Below, one piece after another: positions 24,269 to 34,754 of a stretch of 45,568 nucleotides of DNA; position 1 is the first letter of the stretch; the number at the start of each line of letters is the position of its first letter. Under the pieces are notes generated by a model. The model ran no database searches. It saw only the letters and a list, made by a program, of their open reading frames with translations, and was not told where the DNA came from. The translations under genes were made by a program, and so were the position numbers. Origin of the DNA: an uncultured Clostridia bacterium. Lineage in GTDB: Bacteria > Bacillota > Clostridia > Christensenellales > CAG-314. Location: the NCBI GenBank assembly GCA_947625725.1, contig CANQPI010000014.1, positions 1-45,568 on the forward strand, read 5' to 3'.

Positions 24269-24325
24269 CAAATACAAAACAAAGGGAGCGGCGAGTCTAT
24301 TCAACCGCCGAACGTTTGGGCGAAA
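24269..24325 (+). repeat. 57-bp direct repeat, right copy (coaX leader)
   Basis: This is the partner of 23834-23890 and ends three bases before the coaX ATG. It supplies the translation-initiation region of coaX, although its ribosome site is weak (GGGCG). Before the insertion this was presumably the direct link from the S-component gene to coaX. Confidence 0.9.
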
Positions 24326-24328
24326 AAA

Positions 24329-25105
24329 ATGATAATTACAGTAGATATCGGCAACACTAACGTAAAAATAGGTTTGTTCGGCGAAAACGGCAAACTGAGC
24401 AACTCTTTCAAGATGTCCACCGACGTCAAACGCACCTCGGACGAGTATATCGCGTTGCTGTTGCAACTGCTCAGTTACAACGGTATCGACGTAAAATCCG
24501 TCAACGGCGCGATATTGTCGTCGGTCATTCCGCAACTAGACTACACCTTTACCAACGTGATACAGCACGTGTTCGGCGTAAAACCTTTGGTAATGGGCGT
24601 GGGAGTAAAAACGGGACTTGCCATTCGCTACGAATTTCCCAAGGAGTTGGGCAGCGACCGTATCATTACCTGCGTCGCCGCGGAAAAACTCTACGGCGCG
24701 CCCTTCATTCTGGTGGATTTCGGCACGGCGACTACTTTCAACATCGTCAACGAACGTCACGAGTTTTTGGGCGGGGCTATCACGTTGGGTATCAAAGTTA
24801 CAATGGAGAGCCTTGCGCGATGCACGGCAAAGTTGCCAAACGTCGAATTGGAAACTCCCTCCAAAGTCATTGCGCAATCCACGCGCAAAGCGATTCAGAG
24901 CGGCGTCATCTATGGCACGGTGGGGCAAATCAAGTACATGGTGGAGCGTATCCGCAAGGAAACGGGTTTGACCAACGCCAAGGTGATCGCCACGGGCGGC
25001 ATGGCTCAGTTGGTTGCCGACGTTGAACCGCTGTTCGACCATATCGACCGCGAGTTATCCATCAAGGGCTTGTACGAAATTTATCGCCTCAACGTCAACT
25101 CCTGA
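24329..25105 (+). CDS. coaX: Type III pantothenate kinase
   Basis: CoaX phosphorylates pantothenate in the first step of coenzyme A synthesis and belongs to the ASKHA fold. The 258-residue product has the N-terminal phosphate-binding DIGNTNVKIGLF (about 5-16), the catalytic-Asp region GSDRIITCVAA (about 107-117), VDFGTATTFN (about 129-138) and the C-terminal ATGGMAQLV. Length is typical. The ATG at 24329 is preferred because upstream in-frame starts would read through the 57-bp repeat and R2 element. coaE, the last CoA-pathway enzyme, is encoded 9 kb away in the same window. The inserted R2 element may have uncoupled coaX from its upstream gene. Confidence 0.93.
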   Translation: MIITVDIGNTNVKIGLFGENGKLSNSFKMSTDVKRTSDEYIALLLQLLSYNGIDVKSVNGAILSSVIPQLDYTFTNVIQHVFGVKPLVMGVGVKTGLAIRYEFPKELGSDRIITCVAAEKLYGAPFILVDFGTATTFNIVNERHEFLGGAITLGIKVTMESLARCTAKLPNVELETPSKVIAQSTRKAIQSGVIYGTVGQIKYMVERIRKETGLTNAKVIATGGMAQLVADVEPLFDHIDRELSIKGLYEIYRLNVNS

Positions 25106-25169
25106 CGTTGGGGCTTAATTCTTCCGTTGCGCAAAAATTGTTGACAAACAAACGCAATGGTCCTAAAAT
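25090..25169 (+). promoter_or_regulatory. Hairpin at the coaX end and promoter of uvrB
   Basis: CAACGTCA/TGACGTTG (25090-25110) forms a perfect 8-bp hairpin over the coaX stop, with only a weak T-run after it. TTGACA (25141-25146) and TAAAAT (25164-25169) are 17 bp apart and form a near-consensus promoter for uvrB. No SOS box was recognised. Confidence 0.75.
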
Positions 25170-25203
25170 ATAGTCGCAAACAAATGTTCTAATATTTGAA
25201 GGT

Positions 25204-27171
25204 ATGGAATTCAAACTGCACTCAAAATTCAAGCCGTGCGGAGATCAGCCGCAGGCAATAGCGCAACTCACGCAAGGCGTCAGGGACGGACTTGCAACGC
25301 AAGTGTTGCGCGGAGTGACCGGCAGCGGCAAAACGTTCACCATGGCGAACGTTATCGCCAACGTCAACCGCCCCGCGTTGGTCATTTGTCACAACAAAAC
25401 GCTTGCGGCGCAGTTGTGCAACGAGTTCAGAGAGTTCTTTCCCGAAAACCGCGTGGAATTTTTTGTTTCCTACTACGATTACTACATGCCCGAGAGTTAC
25501 ATTCCCTCGCGCGATCTGTACATCGAAAAGGAGATCGACATCAACGACGAGATCGACCGCTTGCGCCACAGCGCGACGTGCAGTCTGTTCGAGCGTCGCG
25601 ACACTATCGTGGTCGCCAGCGTAAGTTGCATTTACGGTTTGGGCGCGCCCGGCGAGTACTACAAGTTGAGTTTGAGTTTGCGCCCGGGGGACGAGGTCAG
25701 TCGCGAGGACGTAATAAAAAAACTCGTTTCCATTCAGTACGCGCGCAACGACATGGATTTTCACCGCGGCACGTTCCGCGTGCGCGGCGACACCTTGGAA
25801 GTTTACCCCGCAAGTTACTCCGAACACGCGATCCGCGTGCGGTTTTGGGGAGATGAGGTGGAAAAAATTCAGGAAATCGACGCTTTGACGGGCAACGTCA
25901 TAGCCAATTTGTTGCACACGATCATTTTCCCCGCAAGCCAATACGTAGTCGAGGGTATAACCATGGACAAGGCTCTGCGAGAAATACGCGAGGATATGGA
26001 AACGGAGGTGCAGGAATTTCTCGATACAAACAAGATCGTGGAGGGGCAACGGCTCAAACAGCGCGTCAGTTACGACATAGAGATGATGCAGGAGATGGGC
26101 TATTGCAGCGGTATCGAAAACTACTCCCGTTACTTTGACGGGCGCGACGTGGGACAACCGCCCTACACGTTGTTGGATTACTTTCCCGACGACTTTATCA
26201 CTTTCATAGATGAAAGTCACATGACTATTCCGCAAATACGCGGCATGTACAACGGCGACCGCGCTCGCAAAGTCAATTTGGTGGGGTACGGTTTCCGCTT
26301 GAAGTCCGCCTACGACAACCGACCTTTGACATTTGACGAGTTCGACTCTCGGCTGGGGCAACTCATTTGCGTGTCGGCAACGCCCGCCGACTACGAACTC
26401 AACCGCGCCGACAACGTGGTGGAACAACTCATTCGTCCTACGGGACTGTTGGATCCGTCGGTAGAGGTGCGCCCCGTCAACGGACAAATAGACGATTTGA
26501 TGGGAGAAATACACAAAACGGTGACGAGCGGCGGCAGAGTGCTTGTCACGACGCTCACCAAGCGCATGGCGGAGAGTTTGACGGACTTTCTTGCCAAGCA
26601 GGACGTGCGCGTGCGGTACATGCACTCCGAAATAGACACTCTCGAACGCGTGGAAATAGTGACCGCGCTCAAAAAGGGCGAGTTCGACGTGCTAGTGGGC
26701 ATAAACCTGCTCCGCGAGGGCTTGGATATGCCGCAGGTCAAACTCGTCGCAATATTGGACGCCGACAAGGAGGGCTTTTTGCGCAGCGACACCGCGCTCA
26801 TTCAGACGATAGGTCGCGCCGCCCGCAACGCCGAGGGACGAGTCATTATGTACGCCGACGTAGTAACCGACAGCATGCGCCGCGCCATTGACGAAACCAA
26901 TCGTCGCCGAACAGTTCAAAACGAGTACAACGTCCAACACCACATCACGCCCAAAACCGTCGAACACCAAGTGGAAAACACTTTGGAGATCACGCAAAAG
27001 GAAGATAGCGCAATGACCGTCGCCGAGTTGGAGCGCGAGATCGACAACGTTACCGCCCGAATGAAAACCGCCGCAAATCAACTTGACTTCGAAAAGGCGA
27101 TCATCTTGCGCGAGCAGGTGGTGCAGTTGACCAAAAAGTTGGAAAAAGCCAAACGCAAAAAGCGCGGTTGA
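25204..27171 (+). CDS. uvrB: Excinuclease ABC subunit B
   Basis: UvrB is the damage-verifying helicase-like core of nucleotide excision repair. The 655-residue product has Walker [10 protein letters not shown] (about 39-47), the beta-hairpin region [15 protein letters not shown] (about 93-107) that clamps DNA, the FIDESH motif II (about 338-343), the helicase motif [16 protein letters not shown], and a C-terminal UVR domain ([20 protein letters not shown]) that contacts UvrC. The order uvrB-uvrA is standard. Transcription starts from a near-consensus promoter 60 bp upstream. No anomaly was seen. Confidence 0.97.
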   Translation: MEFKLHSKFKPCGDQPQAIAQLTQGVRDGLATQVLRGVTGSGKTFTMANVIANVNRPALVICHNKTLAAQLCNEFREFFPENRVEFFVSYYDYYMPESYIPSRDLYIEKEIDINDEIDRLRHSATCSLFERRDTIVVASVSCIYGLGAPGEYYKLSLSLRPGDEVSREDVIKKLVSIQYARNDMDFHRGTFRVRGDTLEVYPASYSEHAIRVRFWGDEVEKIQEIDALTGNVIANLLHTIIFPASQYVVEGITMDKALREIREDMETEVQEFLDTNKIVEGQRLKQRVSYDIEMMQEMGYCSGIENYSRYFDGRDVGQPPYTLLDYFPDDFITFIDESHMTIPQIRGMYNGDRARKVNLVGYGFRLKSAYDNRPLTFDEFDSRLGQLICVSATPADYELNRADNVVEQLIRPTGLLDPSVEVRPVNGQIDDLMGEIHKTVTSGGRVLVTTLTKRMAESLTDFLAKQDVRVRYMHSEIDTLERVEIVTALKKGEFDVLVGINLLREGLDMPQVKLVAILDADKEGFLRSDTALIQTIGRAARNAEGRVIMYADVVTDSMRRAIDETNRRRTVQNEYNVQHHITPKTVEHQVENTLEITQKEDSAMTVAELEREIDNVTARMKTAANQLDFEKAIILREQVVQLTKKLEKAKRKKRG

Positions 27172-27274
27172 TCGTCTTGCCGACAGGCGCGCAAAGCACA
27201 ATATATCCTGCTTTTATTCCAAAATCATCAACAAAATATTTGCGCATACTAACGTTATGCGCTACGGCAGACCA

Positions 27275-30091
27275 ATGAAAGATATAGTAATAAAAAACGC
27301 CAAGGAAAACAATCTCAAAAGCGTCAACTTGACCATTCCGCGCGACAAACTCGTAGTGTTTACGGGTTTGTCGGGCAGCGGCAAGTCGTCGCTTGCTTTC
27401 GACACGATTTTTGCCGAGGGGCAACGCCGTTACGTGGAGAGCCTCAGCAGTTACGCTCGACAGTTTCTCGGGCAGATGGACAAACCCGACGTCGAGAGTA
27501 TCGAGGGATTATCCCCCGCCATTTCGATAGACCAAAAGACCACTTCGAGCAATCCGCGCAGTACCGTAGGCACGGTGACGGAAATTTACGACTATTTGCG
27601 CCTGCTGTTTGCGCGTATCGGCATTGCCTACTGTCCGCATTGCGGTTTGCCCATCAGCAAGACGACGGTAGACCAGATTTGCGACAGGGTGACGGCTTTG
27701 GGCGAGGGCGTCAAACTTATGATAATGGCTCCCGTCGTGCGCGGTCGCAAGGGGGAATATGCCAAACTGTTCGACCAACTCAAACGTCAGGGTTACGCCC
27801 GCGTAAACGTAGACGGCAACACCTACGCGTTGGACGAAGAAATCAAGTTGGAAAAGAACGTCAAACACAACATAAGCGTTGTGGTGGATCGATTGACCGT
27901 CAAGTCGGAAATGAACACACGTTTGAGCGACAGTATCGAAACGGCTTTGAAACTCGCCGACGGCTTGGTGACGGTATCGGCAAACGGCAAGGAAACGACC
28001 TATTCCGACAAGTTCGCCTGCCCCGAGTGCGGATTTACGATAGAGGAGTTGGAACCGCGTTCTTTCTCTTTCAACAGTCCGTTCGGAGCGTGTCCCGAGT
28101 GTTTGGGGTTGGGTTTCAAACAGGAGTTTGACGAAAATCTCATCATTCCCGACGATACCAAGTCGCTTCACGACGGCGCGGTAAAACTGCTCGGTTTCAA
28201 TTTGGGAGCCGCTAGTTGGATGCGCACGCTGTTTGACGCGCTTGCAGCCAAGTACGGTTTTAGTTGCGACGTACCCGTCAAAGATCTGCCCAAGTCCGCG
28301 TACAAAACGATAATGTACGGCAACGGCAACGAACAACTCGTATGCCGTCTGAGGGACGGTCGCACTTTCAACGCCACGTGGGAGGGCATCATTCCCATGA
28401 TGACGCGCCGTCACAACGAGTGCAAGAGCGATTGGACGCGTCAGGAATACGAAAAATTTATGGTGGACAAGCCCTGCCATCACTGCCACGGCAAACGCCT
28501 CAAAGAGGAGATACTTGCCGTCAAAGTGGGCGGACTCAACATTTGGGAAGTGGGCGAGTTGTCCATAACCAAAGCGTTGGAGTTCTTCGAAAATTTGCAA
28601 TTGGACGAAACGCGCGCCAAGATAGCCTACATGGTATTGCGCGAGGTCAACGCCCGACTCAAATTTCTTGTGGACGTGGGTTTGGGATATTTGACGCTCA
28701 ACCGTAGCGCGGGCACGCTTTCGGGCGGCGAGGCGCAACGCATACGTCTTGCCACGCAGATAGGCAGCGGTTTGACGGGCGTGCTGTACATTCTCGACGA
28801 GCCGTCGATAGGACTTCACCAACGCGACAACGCCAAGTTAATAGCCACTCTCACCCGCCTGCGCGATTTGGGCAACACGCTGATAGTCGTGGAGCATGAC
28901 GAGGATACCATACGTTCCGCCGATTTTGTGGTGGACGTCGGTCCCGGCGCGGGAGTACACGGCGGCGAGATAGTGTTTGCGGGCACCGTACCCGATTTGA
29001 TAAAATGCAAAAACTCCGTTACGGGCAAGTATCTCAGCGGAGAGATGTCCATTCCCGTACCCGCCGAGAGGCGTCAGGGCAACGGACATGTGCTTGCCGT
29101 CCGCGGCGCGTACAAAAACAACCTCAAACATATAGACGTCGATTTCAAACTCGGTTGCCTCAATCTCGTTACGGGAGTTTCGGGCAGCGGCAAGAGCAGT
29201 CTTGTCAACGAAGTGCTTTTGCCCTATTTGGAGCAACGCCTCAACCGCGCACGTCGCAACGACGCGGCTTGCGAGTTTATCGACGGTTTGCAGTATCTCG
29301 ACAAGGTAATTTCCATCGACCAAAGCGCAATAGGGCGCACTCCGCGTAGCAATCCCGCAACTTACACGGGCGTGTTTACCATGATACGCGACCTGTTTGC
29401 CGCCACTCCCGACGCAAAGGAACGCGGTTACGGCAGCGGACGATTCAGTTTCAACGTCAAGGGCGGGCGTTGCGACCATTGCGACGGCGACGGCATACTC
29501 AAAATTTCCATGAACTTTCTGCCCGACGTTTACGTCCCCTGCGAAGTGTGCCACGGCGCGCGCTACAATCGCGAAACGCTTGCCGTCAAGTACAAGGGCA
29601 AGTCGATAGCGGACGTGTTGGACATGACGATAGAAGAAGCGGTCGGTTTCTTCGAAAATATAACCTCTATCAAAAACAAAATTCAAACGCTCTACGACGT
29701 GGGTTTGGGCTACATGAAGTTGGGACAGCCAGCCACGACGCTTTCGGGCGGCGAGGCGCAACGCGTCAAGTTGGCAACGGAGTTGTCCAAACGCAGTACG
29801 GGCAAAACGCTGTACATTCTCGACGAGCCTACAACGGGTTTGCACACTCACGACGTGGCAAAACTCATTTCCATTTTGCAACGGCTTGTGGCGGGAGGCA
29901 ACACCGTGATAGTCATCGAACACAACCTCGACGTCGTCAAAGTGGCGGACTACATCGTGGATCTCGGTCCCGAGGGCGGCGACGAGGGCGGCACGGTGGT
30001 GGCTGTCGGCACTCCCGAACAAATTGCCGCCGATCCCGCGAGTTATACGGGTCGGTTTTTGGCTCCGATTTTGGAAAAAGCGCGTAGTTAG
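27275..30091 (+). CDS. uvrA: Excinuclease ABC subunit A
   Basis: UvrA is the dimeric ABC ATPase that first recognises DNA damage and loads UvrB. The 938-residue product has two ABC cassettes: Walker [10 protein letters not shown] (about 32-40) and GVSGSGKSS (about 635-643), with LSGGEAQR signatures near 486 and 825. It also has zinc-finger cysteines (CPECG...CPECLGLG about 249-280; CDHCDG...CEVCHG about 733-760). The ATG at 27275 gives [17 protein letters not shown], which matches the family start. An in-frame ATG at 27257 adds six residues; neither has a good ribosome site. A CATACT 6 bp before 27257 raises the possibility of a leaderless message. Confidence 0.96.
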   Translation: MKDIVIKNAKENNLKSVNLTIPRDKLVVFTGLSGSGKSSLAFDTIFAEGQRRYVESLSSYARQFLGQMDKPDVESIEGLSPAISIDQKTTSSNPRSTVGTVTEIYDYLRLLFARIGIAYCPHCGLPISKTTVDQICDRVTALGEGVKLMIMAPVVRGRKGEYAKLFDQLKRQGYARVNVDGNTYALDEEIKLEKNVKHNISVVVDRLTVKSEMNTRLSDSIETALKLADGLVTVSANGKETTYSDKFACPECGFTIEELEPRSFSFNSPFGACPECLGLGFKQEFDENLIIPDDTKSLHDGAVKLLGFNLGAASWMRTLFDALAAKYGFSCDVPVKDLPKSAYKTIMYGNGNEQLVCRLRDGRTFNATWEGIIPMMTRRHNECKSDWTRQEYEKFMVDKPCHHCHGKRLKEEILAVKVGGLNIWEVGELSITKALEFFENLQLDETRAKIAYMVLREVNARLKFLVDVGLGYLTLNRSAGTLSGGEAQRIRLATQIGSGLTGVLYILDEPSIGLHQRDNAKLIATLTRLRDLGNTLIVVEHDEDTIRSADFVVDVGPGAGVHGGEIVFAGTVPDLIKCKNSVTGKYLSGEMSIPVPAERRQGNGHVLAVRGAYKNNLKHIDVDFKLGCLNLVTGVSGSGKSSLVNEVLLPYLEQRLNRARRNDAACEFIDGLQYLDKVISIDQSAIGRTPRSNPATYTGVFTMIRDLFAATPDAKERGYGSGRFSFNVKGGRCDHCDGDGILKISMNFLPDVYVPCEVCHGARYNRETLAVKYKGKSIADVLDMTIEEAVGFFENITSIKNKIQTLYDVGLGYMKLGQPATTLSGGEAQRVKLATELSKRSTGKTLYILDEPTTGLHTHDVAKLISILQRLVAGGNTVIVIEHNLDVVKVADYIVDLGPEGGDEGGTVVAVGTPEQIAADPASYTGRFLAPILEKARS

Positions 30092-30120
30092 TTACCGCTA
30101 AAAGAATATTTTGTTCGATT

Positions 30121-30153
30121 GCGCAAGGCAACAAAAGCCTTGCGCTTTTTTTT
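30121..30153 (+). terminator. Intrinsic terminator after uvrA
   Basis: GCGCAAGGC/GCCTTGCGC with a seven-base loop is followed by T8. A strong terminator that ends the uvrBA transcript. Confidence 0.95.
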
Positions 30154-30164
30154 GCGTCTATCCG

Positions 30165-30190
30165 TTGACAAATCGGGGGGGGGGTATACT
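30165..30190 (+). promoter_or_regulatory. Promoter with G10 tract in the spacer (candidate phase-variable switch)
   Basis: TTGACA (30165-30170) and TATACT (30185-30190) are separated by only 14 bp, ten of which are a G homopolymer (30175-30184). Slipped-strand change in the G tract would alter the spacer; three extra G would give the 17-bp optimum seen at other promoters in this window. The gene downstream encodes a surface lipoprotein, the typical target of such switches. Confidence 0.65.
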
Positions 30191-30224
30191 TGATATAACA
30201 AAAAAATTCAAAGGAGAAAAAACA

Positions 30225-32024
30225 ATGAACAAATCGAAGAAACTTTTGTTGATTTTGTTTGCGTTGGTATTTGCGGTCACGGCAATCGCGCTTGCCGCAT
30301 GCAAGCCCGACAAACCTGTCGATCCCGTACCGCCGCACACGCACACGTTCCAAGAGGGTTGGACGTTCGACAACGTAAACCATTGGCATGCCGCCACATG
30401 CGATCACGCTTCGGAAAAATCCGATATTGCGCCCCACATTTTGGACGAAAACGGCGCATGCACCGTGTGCGACTATGCCGAAGTGCAAGCCCAATTCGAG
30501 TTTGAACTGTTGGAGGACAACACCTATGCGCTTACGGGCGTCACCAATCCCGACGTAGCCACATTTGCCAACGTACCCGCCACCCACGAGGGCGCAAACG
30601 TCACCGTGATAGGACAAGAGGCATTTTGCTACGACGGTTGCGAAAATTTGGTGCATGTCAATCTTCCCTCAACGATAACCAAGTTGGAACAGCAAGCGTT
30701 TTGGGGAACGGTCGGACTCAAACAACTGATTTTGCCCGATTCCTTGCAGGAGATAGGCACCTATGCTCTCGGCGCAAGCGGCTTTGAGGAAATCGTCATT
30801 CCCGAGAACGTTATCGTGTTCGGTCAGGGTGCTTTTCAACAATCTGAGGTTTTGCGCAAGGTGACTTTCCGTTGCCACGAAGTGACGTTGAGTACGTACA
30901 TATTTTACGCCTGTCCCGCTCTTGAAGAAATTGTCTTTGACGAGGGCGTGGTGGGAGTTACGAGCATGACCTATCCTTTCTACGAGGACGAAGCGATAGA
31001 CAAAGTTTACGTTTCCTCCACGGTAACAAAACTGTTTTACGAAGAAGTTTACGGCAAAACGTACGAAAATCAGTTCGATCACTCCGAATTCAAATTTGCC
31101 CGTTACGAGGTCGCGCAGGGCAACAGCAAATATTCTTCCGACTCTAACGGCATTTTGTACAACGCCGACAAAACGGTTTTGTTGCACGCTCCGTTGAAAC
31201 TCACGGGCGAAATCACCCTCCCGCAGAGCGTACAAACTATTTGGAAAGGGGCGTTCTGCAACGTCGTCGGCGTTACCAAGGTTATTCTTCCCGAGGAACT
31301 TTCGGAAATTTGCAGCGCCGCGTTTAACAGTTCGGGTATCACCGAATTGGTCATTCCCGATACGGTAACAAAATTGGGACGCGAACCCGATATGCCCACC
31401 GACAGCATGTATCACGGCATTGTCAAAAATTGCAGTGACCTTACCAAACTGCATTTCGGCGCGGGCGTAACGGCAAAGTACATTGACGTCAAGAACGAGT
31501 TGCTGACTTTGCCCTCTTTGAAGGAAATTACCGTCAGCGAAAGCAGTTCCTCGCTTCGATCTCACAACAACGAGTTACTCAACAAGGAGGGAACTTACCT
31601 CTACTTTGGCAACGACGACGGAGAAATACCCGACGGAGTGGAGTCCATTGAGTACAATGCCTTTTTCGGCAACGAAAACCTTACGTCCGTAACTTTGCCG
31701 AGTTCCGTCACGATAATAGACAGTTACGCATTTGCCAAATGTACAAATCTTCAAAGCGTAACCCTGTCTGAAAATTTGCTATTTATCTGGGAAAACGCCT
31801 TTGAGGGCACTGCGATAGAGCAAATAACCATTCCCGCTTCCGCCAAGAACATAGGAGCCAACGCGTTCAAGGATTGCGCAAGTCTGCGTTCCGTCACATT
31901 TGACCGCGCCGACCGTTGGGAAGTGAACGACGAGATCCTCGACTTGTCCGATCCCGCGCGAAACGCCCAATACCTCACGGAAACTTATGTTGACGAGGGT
32001 TGGAGTTACAACATTTTCGCCTGA
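30225..32024 (+). CDS. BspA-like leucine-rich-repeat surface lipoprotein
   Basis: The 599-residue product starts with a lipoprotein signal ending ALAAC (Cys26), followed by a His/Cys-rich module (HTHTF to CTVCDY, about 38-85). At least ten LRR_5/BspA-type repeats follow, of the form LPSTITKLEQQAFWG, IPENVIVFGQGAF and LPSSVTIIDSYAF. Such proteins are exposed on the cell surface and in other genera bind host proteins or other microbes; the ligand here is unknown. The ATG at 30225 follows a strong AAAGGAG site. It is monocistronic between two strong terminators and preceded by a promoter with a G10 spacer. Lipidation would depend on LspA in this window. Confidence 0.85.
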   Translation: MNKSKKLLLILFALVFAVTAIALAACKPDKPVDPVPPHTHTFQEGWTFDNVNHWHAATCDHASEKSDIAPHILDENGACTVCDYAEVQAQFEFELLEDNTYALTGVTNPDVATFANVPATHEGANVTVIGQEAFCYDGCENLVHVNLPSTITKLEQQAFWGTVGLKQLILPDSLQEIGTYALGASGFEEIVIPENVIVFGQGAFQQSEVLRKVTFRCHEVTLSTYIFYACPALEEIVFDEGVVGVTSMTYPFYEDEAIDKVYVSSTVTKLFYEEVYGKTYENQFDHSEFKFARYEVAQGNSKYSSDSNGILYNADKTVLLHAPLKLTGEITLPQSVQTIWKGAFCNVVGVTKVILPEELSEICSAAFNSSGITELVIPDTVTKLGREPDMPTDSMYHGIVKNCSDLTKLHFGAGVTAKYIDVKNELLTLPSLKEITVSESSSSLRSHNNELLNKEGTYLYFGNDDGEIPDGVESIEYNAFFGNENLTSVTLPSSVTIIDSYAFAKCTNLQSVTLSENLLFIWENAFEGTAIEQITIPASAKNIGANAFKDCASLRSVTFDRADRWEVNDEILDLSDPARNAQYLTETYVDEGWSYNIFA

Positions 32025-32057
32025 AACGGCTAAGTAACCAAATTTTGTCGCAAACAC

Positions 32058-32087
32058 AACGCCGAGAGTCTTTTTCTCGGCGTTTTT
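32058..32087 (+). terminator. Intrinsic terminator after the LRR lipoprotein gene
   Basis: AACGCCGAGA pairs with TCTCGGCGTT (32058-32067 with 32075-32084) and is followed by a short T-run. Confidence 0.9.
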
Positions 32088-32150
32088 CGTTTGATTTGGC
32101 GTTTCAAAACCTTGCCGACAACGCCTCGCAGAAAAGTGCAAAGTTTAGAC

Positions 32151-32179
32151 TTGTAAAAATTTGCAAATTAGTGTACAAT
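32151..32179 (+). promoter_or_regulatory. Promoter of polA-coaE
   Basis: TTGTAA (32151-32156) and TACAAT (32174-32179) are 17 bp apart, 47 bp before polA. The same hexamer pair occurs upstream of the S-component gene at 23046. Confidence 0.65.
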
Positions 32180-32225
32180 ATCAATAACTTTACAATGCGG
32201 CAGTATACGCCGCAAAGGGAACGAT

Positions 32226-34754
32226 ATGTCCAAACAAAAGTTATTGTTGATAGACGGAAACAGTATTTTGAATCGCGCGTATTTTGCGTTGCCAATGATG
32301 AACGACGGTTTGGGGCGCAACGTCAACGCGGTGTACGGCTTTGTCAACATTTTGCTCAAAGCGCTTTCCGACTTTACTCCCGACAAACTGATAGTCGCTT
32401 TCGACAAGCACGGACACAATTTCCGCAAGGATATATACCCCGACTACAAAGCCAACCGTCACGGCATGCCCGACGATCTCGCGGCGCAGTTGCCCGTTTT
32501 GCACGAGTTGCTTGCGGCGATGCGCGTCGAGGTGGTGGAAGAAGCGGGCATAGAGGCGGACGACATTATCGGCACGATCTCCCTCGCTTTCGAGGGCGAC
32601 AGTTACATTGTGTCGGGCGACCGCGACATGTTGCAACTTGTCAGCGACAAAACCACCGTTTTGCTCACGAAAAAGGGCGTTACGGACGTGGAAGCGGTCG
32701 ATCCCGAAGTTTTGCGCGAAAACTACAACCTCACTCCCGAGCAGGTAATCGAGTTCAAAGCGTTGCGCGGCGACACTTCGGACAATATCCCCGGGGTCAA
32801 GGGCGTGGGCGAAAAGACGGCAATGACGTTGCTTGCCAGGTACGGCGACATTGACGCGCTGTTTGCGCACGTAGACGAGCAAAAAGGCGTGTTGCACGAC
32901 AAATTGGTAGAGGGGCGCGAAATGGCGTACGTCAGCAAAAAACTCGCGACTATCGTTACCGACGCCGCGATCGACTACGATTTGCAAACGGCTTCGTTGC
33001 CTGTTTACGGCGCGGAAGTCAAGCGCATGTTCGAACAACTGCAATTCCGTTCGATAATGAACCGTCTTACTTTTGACGAAAGCGAAGTCGCAAGCGACGT
33101 TGCGGTGCAAACGGTGCGGATCGAAACCGTCGAGCGACTCCGAGAAGTCGTTTCGTCCCTTGTCGGCAAGGAATGCGTCGCGTTTCACTTTGACGGCAAG
33201 ATCGTCTACCTTGCCGACAGCGCGACCGTTCAGTATTCCATTGCTCCTTCCGACAGTTTTTTGGACGAATTGACCTTTGACGTTGTTTGGCAAACGTTGC
33301 AAAAGTTGTTGGACGGCGACGTTCCCAAAGCCGTCTACGACAACAAGGCGCTTCGCCACCTGTTGGAGCAACACGGAGTTACTCTCAACAACGTGCGTTA
33401 CGACGTTTGTTTGATGCAGTATTTGTCGGACTATCGCGGGTACAAGGATCTGCACGAACTTGCCGCGGTACACGGCTACACGGATCCATGCGCGGCAATT
33501 TTCTTTTTGGCATACAAGTTGAACGAACAACTTTGCCAATATGGGGTAGAAAAACTCTACCGCGAAGTGGAATTGCCCTTGTCCGACCTGCTGTACCGCA
33601 TGGAAAAGGAAGGCGTCAAAGTGGACGTGGAATTGCTCAACAAAATGTCCGTCGAACTGCATGAACAGTTGGACGACGTCACGCGGGAAATCTACGAATT
33701 GGCGGGAGAAACTTTCAACATAAACAGCCCGATACAACTGCAAAAAATTCTTTTCGACAAGTTGGGACTTCCTCACGGCAAAAAAAATCATCGGGGTTAC
33801 TCCACAGGCAACGACGTTTTGGAAAAACTTGTTGACAAACACCCGATAGTGGGCAAAATTTTGTCTTTCAGACAAACGGCAAAACTGCTGTCCACCTATC
33901 TGGACGGGCTCAAACCGCTTGTAAAACGCGGATTGGTGCATACCACTTTCAATCAAACGCTGACTTCTACGGGCAGACTCAGCAGCAGCGACCCCAATTT
34001 GCAAAACATTCCCATTCGCAACGAAATGGGCAAGGAAATTCGCCGCCTGTTCGTTTCCAAGTACGGCGTATTTGTGGGCGCGGACTATTCGCAAATAGAA
34101 CTTCGACTGTTGGCGGCGTTCAGCAAGGACGAAAATTTGTTGGATTGTTTCCGCAACGGAGAGGATATTCACACCCGCGTCGCGAGCGAACTGCTGGGTA
34201 TTCCCGCCGAAATGGTCAGTTCGGATATGCGGCACATGGCGAAGGCCGTCAATTTCGGCATTATCTACGGTATCTCCGATTTCGGCTTGTCCCAAAACGT
34301 AAATTTGAGCCTTAAAAAAGCGCACGAGTACATCAAACTTTACTTCGAGCGTTTTCCGACCATCAAATCCTATCTCGACGGTTGCGTGGAGCAAGCCAAA
34401 CGCGACGGTTACGTAACGACGTTGACGGGTCGCCGCCGTCAGATACCCGAGTTGAAGAGCGGCAACTACAATTTGCGTACTTTCGGCGAACGCGCCGCCA
34501 TGAACATGCCTTTGCAAGGCACTGCCGCGGACATAATGAAAATCGCCATGCTCAAAGTGGATTCCGCTATGCGCCAAGCCAAACTCAAAAGCAAAATCGT
34601 ACTGCAAATCCACGACGAACTTATCGTGGATTGCTACCCCGACGAGGCGGAAACGGTCAAACGCATAGTAAAGGAACAAATGGAAAACGCCGTGACCCTC
34701 GCATGCCCTCTCACGGTGGAAACGGAACAAGGAGTCACCCTCTATGAAGCGTAG
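32226..34754 (+). CDS. polA: DNA polymerase I
   Basis: Pol I fills gaps in repair and removes RNA primers. The 842-residue product has an N-terminal 5' nuclease domain (LLIDGNSILNRAYFAL; DKHGHNFRKDIYPDYKANR; VSGDRDMLQLV), a middle segment at the position of the 3'-5' exonuclease, and a complete family A polymerase domain with motif A DYSQIELRLLA, motif B KAVNFGIIYG and motif C QIHDELIVD. The middle domain is short and lacks recognisable acidic exonuclease residues, so proofreading is probably absent, as in several Bacillota Pol I enzymes. AAGGGA precedes the ATG. The stop overlaps coaE by 11 bp. Confidence 0.96.
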   Translation: MSKQKLLLIDGNSILNRAYFALPMMNDGLGRNVNAVYGFVNILLKALSDFTPDKLIVAFDKHGHNFRKDIYPDYKANRHGMPDDLAAQLPVLHELLAAMRVEVVEEAGIEADDIIGTISLAFEGDSYIVSGDRDMLQLVSDKTTVLLTKKGVTDVEAVDPEVLRENYNLTPEQVIEFKALRGDTSDNIPGVKGVGEKTAMTLLARYGDIDALFAHVDEQKGVLHDKLVEGREMAYVSKKLATIVTDAAIDYDLQTASLPVYGAEVKRMFEQLQFRSIMNRLTFDESEVASDVAVQTVRIETVERLREVVSSLVGKECVAFHFDGKIVYLADSATVQYSIAPSDSFLDELTFDVVWQTLQKLLDGDVPKAVYDNKALRHLLEQHGVTLNNVRYDVCLMQYLSDYRGYKDLHELAAVHGYTDPCAAIFFLAYKLNEQLCQYGVEKLYREVELPLSDLLYRMEKEGVKVDVELLNKMSVELHEQLDDVTREIYELAGETFNINSPIQLQKILFDKLGLPHGKKNHRGYSTGNDVLEKLVDKHPIVGKILSFRQTAKLLSTYLDGLKPLVKRGLVHTTFNQTLTSTGRLSSSDPNLQNIPIRNEMGKEIRRLFVSKYGVFVGADYSQIELRLLAAFSKDENLLDCFRNGEDIHTRVASELLGIPAEMVSSDMRHMAKAVNFGIIYGISDFGLSQNVNLSLKKAHEYIKLYFERFPTIKSYLDGCVEQAKRDGYVTTLTGRRRQIPELKSGNYNLRTFGERAAMNMPLQGTAADIMKIAMLKVDSAMRQAKLKSKIVLQIHDELIVDCYPDEAETVKRIVKEQMENAVTLACPLTVETEQGVTLYEA

